From contig CALGNK010000016.1 in the NCBI GenBank assembly GCA_937958695.1, positions 1 to 64,000 of the forward strand: a DNA stretch of 64,000 nucleotides, written 5' to 3'. The position numbers and the translations under genes are program-made. The DNA is from an uncultured bacterium. Its GTDB lineage: Bacteria > DUMJ01. The notes below the pieces were generated by a model. That model was not told where the DNA came from. It was given only the letters and a program-made list of their open reading frames with translations, and ran no database searches. Of this stretch, positions 59,686 through 64,000 are shown piece after piece. Position 1 is the stretch's first letter; each line of letters starts with the position of its first letter.

Positions 59686-60676
59686 AGCTATTATACAACT
59701 TGACCATGTGAGTAAATCATTTACTGTAAGGAGCGGAATCTTTGGGGGAAGGAAGAATATGCAAGTTATAGGAGACCTATCCCTTTCTATAGGAAGGGGA
59801 GAAGTCTTATGTCTTGTTGGTGAGAGTGGCTGTGGAAAGACAACTACTGGTAAACTTATAGTTGGTTTGATAAAACCTACCTCAGGAAGAATACTATTTG
59901 AGGGAAAAGATATCTGGAGTATGAATAATGAAGAGTTCAAGGATTACAGAAAGGCAGTACAAATCATACATCAGGACCCGTATTCCTCTTTAAATCCTGT
60001 TCACAGGATATACAATATACTGAGTGCTCCTCTATTTAGACATGGACTAGTCAGAAATAGAAGCGAAGCAGAAGAAAAAGTTCTTGATCTCTTAGATAGG
60101 GTAGACCTTACACCACCTGGAGATTTTATATATAAATACCCACACCAATTGAGTGGAGGGCAGAGGCAGAGAGTAGCCATAGCACGTTCTCTAACATTGA
60201 ATCCAAAATTCATTGTGGCAGATGAAGCGGTATCTATGTTAGACGTATCTATAAGACTTAGTATTATAGAGCTTTTAAGAAGACTCAAAGAAGAGATGAA
60301 TGTTACATTCCTATTTATTACACACGACCTTGCAATGGCTAAGTATTTTGGATGGGAAGGGAGGATCGCAGTTATGTATCTAGGGAGAATAGTAGAGATA
60401 GGACCTACCCCAAGAGTGATAGAAAACCCTCTTCATCCATATACAAAGGCTCTACTCATGGCTATCCCAGAGGCAGATCCGCAGGTTACTAGAAACAAGA
60501 CACCTATGAAATTAAGAAGTCTAGACATACCTAGTCTACTAAACTTACCCCCAGGTTGTTCATTTAATCCAAGATGCCCATTCTGGATAGAGGGAACTTG
60601 TGACAAAGAGGTACCTGATATGTATGAGCCTGAAAATGACCATTACGTATCTTGTTTCTTATTTAGGGGGAAATGA
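59675..60676 (+). CDS. dppF: Peptide ABC transporter ATPase, DppF/OppF family
   Basis: Second ATPase subunit, 333 residues. Walker A GESGCGKTT is near residue 49, Q-loop in IIHQDPYSSLNP, signature LSGGQRQRV, Walker B VADEAVSMLDVS and H-loop ITHDLAMAKYF. In Walker B the usual DEPTS is DEAVS, as in many OppF proteins. The C-terminal LPPGCSFNPRCPFWIEGTCD carries the Cys cluster motif. AAGGAG precedes the ATG. A 59-residue membrane protein gene overlaps its stop. Confidence 0.94.
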   Translation: MEDRAIIQLDHVSKSFTVRSGIFGGRKNMQVIGDLSLSIGRGEVLCLVGESGCGKTTTGKLIVGLIKPTSGRILFEGKDIWSMNNEEFKDYRKAVQIIHQDPYSSLNPVHRIYNILSAPLFRHGLVRNRSEAEEKVLDLLDRVDLTPPGDFIYKYPHQLSGGQRQRVAIARSLTLNPKFIVADEAVSMLDVSIRLSIIELLRRLKEEMNVTFLFITHDLAMAKYFGWEGRIAVMYLGRIVEIGPTPRVIENPLHPYTKALLMAIPEADPQVTRNKTPMKLRSLDIPSLLNLPPGCSFNPRCPFWIEGTCDKEVPDMYEPENDHYVSCFLFRGK

Positions 60677-60852
60677 TAGATCCTAATTTGGGCTTAGGAG
60701 TATTTAGAATAGCAATATTTATTATCTTAGTTTCTGGCGGATTACTCTTCTTTTTAGAGCCAGGTACTGCTACTTTTGTAGTAGATGTCCTGGCTCTATT
60801 CTCTGGTCTAGCGCTTGCAGGTCTAGTTATTCTCCTAGTTAGGAAGAAATAG
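60673..60852 (+). CDS. 59-residue membrane protein with two helices
   Basis: A short ORF just under the usual size cut-off. It starts at the ATG that overlaps the dppF stop (ATGA) with GGGGG upstream, and ends 4 nt before the radical SAM gene. The sequence has two hydrophobic stretches (about 10-28 and 34-55) joined by FLEPGTATFV and a basic C-terminus VRKK. No family is recognised. Tight overlap on both sides makes it very likely to be translated. It may be an accessory subunit of the transporter or an unrelated small membrane protein. Confidence 0.75.
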   Translation: MIDPNLGLGVFRIAIFIILVSGGLLFFLEPGTATFVVDVLALFSGLALAGLVILLVRKK

Positions 60853-60856
60853 ATAA

Positions 60857-62443
60857 ATGCTTCTATTTTTAGCTATAAATGCCAAATATATTCATACAAA
60901 TATTGCAATAAGATATTTCTACCATCTATGTAAGGATGTATACCCTTGTAAGTTTCTAGAATTCAACATAAATCAAGATTTAAATGATGCGCTATCTAGG
61001 ATAGTTGAGGAGAAACCTAAATATGTAGCTATATCGGTCTATATCTGGAATGCCTCTTATGTAAAGAGACTTATAGAAGGGATCAAAAAGGTTTTAAAAG
61101 ATGTAAAAATAATCCTAGGAGGTCCAGAGGTATACTTTGACAAAATAGAAGATTGGCAATATGTAGATTTTATAGTAGGCGGTGAAGGAGAACCATTCTT
61201 TATAGAATTCTGTAATGCTATCTCAAAAGAAAAGGGATTCAATATTAGGAGTTATCCATATTTCGATATGGAGAAACTTCCATTTCCATACAAAGATGAA
61301 AAGATAGATACCAATAAGATTTACTATTACGAGTCAAGTAGAGGATGTCCATTTAAATGCTCGTACTGTTTATCTTCACTAGACAAAACGGTTAGATTTG
61401 CACCAATAGAAAAGGTCTTTGATGAGATAAAATATCTCTTTGATAGAAGAGTAAGGCTATTAAAATTTGTCGATAGGACATTTAATATAAATAAAGAAAG
61501 GGCTATTAAGATTATAGAATTCTGCAAGAAATACGCCAAAGAGACACAGGTTCACCTTGAGATAGAACCATCATTACTTGATGAAGATATAATATTAGCC
61601 CTGAATACCTCTAAAGTGGGGCTATTTAGGCTTGAGATGGGGATTCAGAGTTTTAAAAGCGACACACTTAAAGCTATAGATAGAGGATTTGCCGATTTAG
61701 AAAGAGTGGATAAAAACATTAAGAAAATTATAAGTGGGGGGAAATGCTTCATTCATCTAGACCTAATAGCTGGATTACCATACGAAAACTATGAGGAGTT
61801 TAAAGAATCTTTAAATAAGAGTATTTTATACTTTGCCGATGAGGTCCAGTTGGGATTTTTAAAAATGCTAAAGGGAACAAGGATAAGAGAAGAGGCAGAT
61901 ATGTATAATTACCAGTACTATAGCTTTCCCCCATACGAGGTAATATCTAATAGATTTATATCTTACAGTGAGATCTACAAACTAAAACGGATAGAGACCT
62001 TGGTTGATAGGCTCTATAATAGAAAATATCTATTTTGGACATTAAGATATATATTCAAAAGATGTAAGCCTTCAGAGGTCTTTGAGAAATTAGCCTGTGA
62101 GGCTGATCTGAAAGAAAATATTAGAGACTTCTTAAGAGGATTATATAGATCTCTTTTAAGATTTGGCTTTATAGAAGACGATAATATCTTAAAAAACCTT
62201 TTTAGATTTGACATATTAAATATCCATCCAGAAGATTATCTACCAGAAGAATTAGAATTTTCAGATGAAGAAAAAGGTATTATAAGGGCATTCAAAAAGA
62301 CAAAACCTAGAGAGATGCTTAGAAATGCCAGAATAGGACTCTTCTACTTTGACATAGAAAAATTTATAATACAGGACATCTTCAAAGAAGGTAGATTAAT
62401 TTACGTATTCAAAGAAGGAACAAGGGAAAAATTCTCTCTGTAA
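60857..62443 (+). CDS. B12-binding-domain radical SAM protein (DUF4080-type)
   Basis: A 528-residue enzyme. An N-terminal cobalamin-binding-like Rossmann domain (1-130; AINAKYIHTNIAIRYF, IILGGPEVYFD, FIVGGEGEPFF) precedes a radical SAM barrel with the cluster motif CPFKCSYC (C164, C168, C171). RLEMGIQSF and HLDLIAGLPYENYEEF follow. The C-terminal 180 residues fit the DUF4080 extension. The cobalamin His motif DxHxxG is not obvious, so corrinoid binding is uncertain. Such proteins may methylate or rearrange unidentified substrates. It follows the small membrane protein by 4 nt. Confidence 0.9.
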   Translation: MLLFLAINAKYIHTNIAIRYFYHLCKDVYPCKFLEFNINQDLNDALSRIVEEKPKYVAISVYIWNASYVKRLIEGIKKVLKDVKIILGGPEVYFDKIEDWQYVDFIVGGEGEPFFIEFCNAISKEKGFNIRSYPYFDMEKLPFPYKDEKIDTNKIYYYESSRGCPFKCSYCLSSLDKTVRFAPIEKVFDEIKYLFDRRVRLLKFVDRTFNINKERAIKIIEFCKKYAKETQVHLEIEPSLLDEDIILALNTSKVGLFRLEMGIQSFKSDTLKAIDRGFADLERVDKNIKKIISGGKCFIHLDLIAGLPYENYEEFKESLNKSILYFADEVQLGFLKMLKGTRIREEADMYNYQYYSFPPYEVISNRFISYSEIYKLKRIETLVDRLYNRKYLFWTLRYIFKRCKPSEVFEKLACEADLKENIRDFLRGLYRSLLRFGFIEDDNILKNLFRFDILNIHPEDYLPEELEFSDEEKGIIRAFKKTKPREMLRNARIGLFYFDIEKFIIQDIFKEGRLIYVFKEGTREKFSL

Positions 62444-62456
62444 TATCTACAAGAAC

Positions 62457-62483
62457 TTGACTTATCATTCAAAAAGTTATACT
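62457..62483 (+). promoter_or_regulatory. Candidate promoter of the prepilin gene
   Basis: TTGACT (62457-62462) and TATACT (62478-62483) are both good hexamers but the spacer is only 15 bp. It lies 55 bp before the ATG of the prepilin. The gene also has an excellent ribosome binding site (GAAGGGAGGAG), consistent with high expression. Confidence 0.5.
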
Positions 62484-62537
62484 ATCTTTAGTAATCGATA
62501 ATGTTAAATAAAAAATCTCTAGAAGGGAGGAGTTATT

Positions 62538-62993
62538 ATGAAGAAAAATTTAAGAGCTAGAGAAGGTTTTACGCTAATTGAGCTTATGATTGTTATAGCA
62601 GTTATAGGCATCTTGGCAGCTGTTTTAATCCCTTATACATTTAGGGCTCAGGATAGGGCAAGAGAGACTGGTGTCCAAAATGCAGCCCGTGCAATACAGA
62701 CTGGTCTAGAGATGTATGCATCAAACCAGACTAGTGCTCCTTGGTATCCAAATTCACAAACTGCAGTGCAGAGTCTCACGGTTTTGGTTTCACCGTCACC
62801 TAAGAATCCTTTCAATGGGACAGAATATTTAGTGTCTGTACAGAATAACACTTCTCCGTTTTATTTAGGTGCAACTAGCGCAACAGCTGCTGCTGGTGTT
62901 ATTGAGTACCAAACCGACGGCAATTCTTACACCTTAATTTTATATGGTGCTGGGGGAGCAAAACTTCCCTTAGAGCTTACCGGTGGACGTTAA
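62538..62993 (+). CDS. pilA: Type IV prepilin (PilA/PulG-like)
   Basis: A 151-residue prepilin. The short basic leader MKKNLRAREG ends with the prepilin peptidase site G10/F11, followed by FTLIELMIVIAVIGILAAVLIP with the essential Glu at mature position 5. The globular domain is small and has no disulfide pair. It lies far from pilBTC in the window but is the only pilin seen, so it is the likely substrate. A strong terminator follows, making it a monocistronic, highly expressed gene. Confidence 0.94.
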   Translation: MKKNLRAREGFTLIELMIVIAVIGILAAVLIPYTFRAQDRARETGVQNAARAIQTGLEMYASNQTSAPWYPNSQTAVQSLTVLVSPSPKNPFNGTEYLVSVQNNTSPFYLGATSATAAAGVIEYQTDGNSYTLILYGAGGAKLPLELTGGR

Positions 62994-63008
62994 TTTCTCT
63001 GTTTAATA

Positions 63009-63036
63009 GGGGCTCGTATGAGCCCCCATTATTTTT
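63009..63036 (+). terminator. Intrinsic terminator of the prepilin gene
   Basis: GGGGCTC (63009-63015) and GAGCCCC (63020-63026) form a 7-bp stem with a GTAT loop, followed by CATTATTTTTTAT. The structure is 16 nt after the stop codon. Confidence 0.9.
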
Positions 63037-63099
63037 TATAACATCTTAAATTATCTTCTTATTTTAAATTTGACTATTAAATATATTTTAACTGAAGTT

Positions 63100-64000
63100 C
63101 GGACATCTGGATTCAGATAAAAATACCCCCTTCCTGTAGTGTTATCATATTATTAGATAAAACTAACAGAAAGGGGGTGATCAAATGACATTCATAAAAA
63201 CTTATTTTATCAAAAAATTTGTAAAAGAGCTAGTTCCTTCCGAAGAATTATACCTAGATTCCTTCGCTAAAATTATTATAGCATATCTACAAGCTAAAAG
63301 ACTTCGTATATCTGACATAGCTAATTCTATAGGCAGTATCTCACGCAAAAAGGGTAATAATGCAGATAAGATAGATGAGACTAACTATAAAGCCATACAA
63401 AGATTCTTAAAAACATACTTAAAAGGTTCCTATCTCCAAAAGCTGAATTTATTATCGTTGATCCCACAGAGATACCTAGAGAAGATGCTAAGAAAACAGA
63501 ATATGTAGGTACTCTTAGCGATAGTAAAACTAGAGGTTCCAACTTACTAGTAGTAAGTATACCATACGAAGGTAGAGCTATAACTTTTTATTTTACTACC
63601 TAGAATTCAGCTATGAAGGATTCCTTAGAGCACTAACAGAATCAGGGATGAAGTTTGTTATAAGGCTAAATGCAAGCAACAATGTAAGAATAACAGATCA
63701 GAGCAAGAACAAAATAGTTCTAAAGGTAGCCAAGGGAGAGACTAAGGTCTGGAAGAACGTCTACTACAAAGGGGAGATAAAAGTAGACATAATAGGGTAC
63801 TTTGGCACTGGACATGAAGATAATGAGTAAAAAAGAAGAGAGGATGGAGAAACTAATAGCGATAGGGTTAATAACATACAGTATAGGGCTACTAATAGGG
63901 GAAGAGCTGAGGAAGCTAGGGATATCAGAGAAGAATAGGAAGCAGTACTCAGGATTATACGTACTATTGTATAAGGCTAACAAGATGAAAGAAGAGATAA
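63100..64000 (+). mobile_element. Insertion-sequence remnant carrying the decayed transposase
   Basis: The transposase fragments mark an old insertion sequence whose right end is outside the window. Just upstream of the gene a small inverted repeat ATCTG-gatt-CAGAT (63105-63118) and the run AAAATACCCCC may belong to its left end. I could not identify terminal inverted repeats or a target-site duplication, so the left boundary is approximate. Confidence 0.5.
63185..64000 (+). pseudogene. Decayed IS4-superfamily DDE transposase, truncated by the window end
   Basis: Four remnants of one transposase lie in order. The first (63185-63420) has the N-terminal domain and an AAGGGGGTGA ribosome binding site. 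A -1 shift at TTAAAAGG (63419-63426) then leads to the first catalytic region IIVDPTEIPREDAKKTEYVG with LSDSKTRGSNLLVVSIPYEGRAI, ending at TAG 63601. After an internal deletion comes EFSYEGFLRALTESGMKFVIRLN (from 63603), missing the second catalytic Asp. A second deletion removes the region with the catalytic Glu (YREK motif). The tail (from 63814, MSKKEERMEKLIAIGLITYSIG) runs off the window. It cannot encode an active enzyme. Confidence 0.85.

Noticed and set aside
63418-63426. Programmed -1 frameshifting of the transposase at TTAAAAGG
   Set aside because: The heptamer is not a canonical X-XXY-YYZ slippery site, and the two downstream deletions show the gene is already decayed.
1-64000. Global reassignment of TGA to an amino acid, suggested by the in-frame TGA at 18112
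   Set aside because: TGA terminates many intact genes here, including ATGA overlaps at 2569, 3657, 29315, 48209 and 60673, where the following gene starts as expected.

Overview
The window comes from an AT-rich bacterium (roughly mid-30s % GC by eye) with A/G-rich coding strands, Arg encoded almost only by AGA/AGG and frequent ATA for Ile. That codon style is common in thermophiles. Two secretin-family proteins, a complete PilB/PilT/PilC set and a class IV prepilin point to a two-membrane cell. I cannot name the phylum. Low-GC deep lineages such as Dictyoglomota, Caldisericota or Atribacterota are possible, but this is a guess. Genes are tightly packed with many 1-14 nt overlaps (ATGA, TAATG), strong GGAGG ribosome binding sites and several TTG/GTG starts.

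Layout. 1-6454: partial rqcH divergent from a gmk-pilB-pilT-pilC-birA-unknown operon. 6451-8584: a NarX/NarL-like GAF histidine kinase and response regulator. 8681-17258 (minus): the most unusual block, a secreted-protein operon with a true secretin, a degenerate secretin paralogue carrying a barrel-like tail, two Ig-like chaperone-like proteins, one further beta-rich secreted protein and three paralogous small secreted proteins sharing an SGxCNKxxW motif. 17563-20422: LiaF-like membrane protein, CHASE2 class III cyclase (with an in-frame TGA in its N-terminal membrane segment) and an overlapping Crp-family regulator. 20419-21663 (minus): FecR-domain protein and a Gln-rich secreted protein. 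21757-25252: 2-hydroxyacyl-CoA dehydratase-type proteins and an amidotransferase. A perfect TGTGA-N6-TCACA site lies between the last two blocks.

25329-33244: secreted HEAT-repeat protein, sorbitol-6-phosphate dehydrogenase-like SDR, proA-proC, two Gfo/Idh/MocA oxidoreductases and nagA. 33229-38739 (minus): a folate-flavoured operon (FolT-like ECF S component, isoaspartyl peptidase, YhaM-like nuclease, FolD, 5-formyl-THF cyclo-ligase, Lpd, PerR-like repressor). 38833-42796: another Gfo/Idh protein, a PlsY/glycosyltransferase pair and a serine hydrolase.

42835-54810: divergent carbohydrate and peptide catabolic operons. The minus side has a GHL6-like hydrolase, a DegT aminotransferase and a Gfo/Idh protein. 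The plus side has a DppA D-aminopeptidase, two amidohydrolases, a sugar isomerase, a DegT aminotransferase, an MFS transporter, a Gfo/Idh protein and a transglutaminase-like protein. 54982-60852: a complete Dpp/Opp peptide ABC transporter plus a 59-residue membrane protein. 60857-62993: a B12-binding radical SAM protein and the type IV prepilin. The window ends inside a decayed IS4-type transposase.

Together the second half looks like a scavenging island for amino sugars, sugar acids and (D-)peptides, possibly from cell-wall material. The first half is dominated by envelope appendages and cAMP-type signalling. No tRNA, rRNA, CRISPR array or replication origin was recognised.
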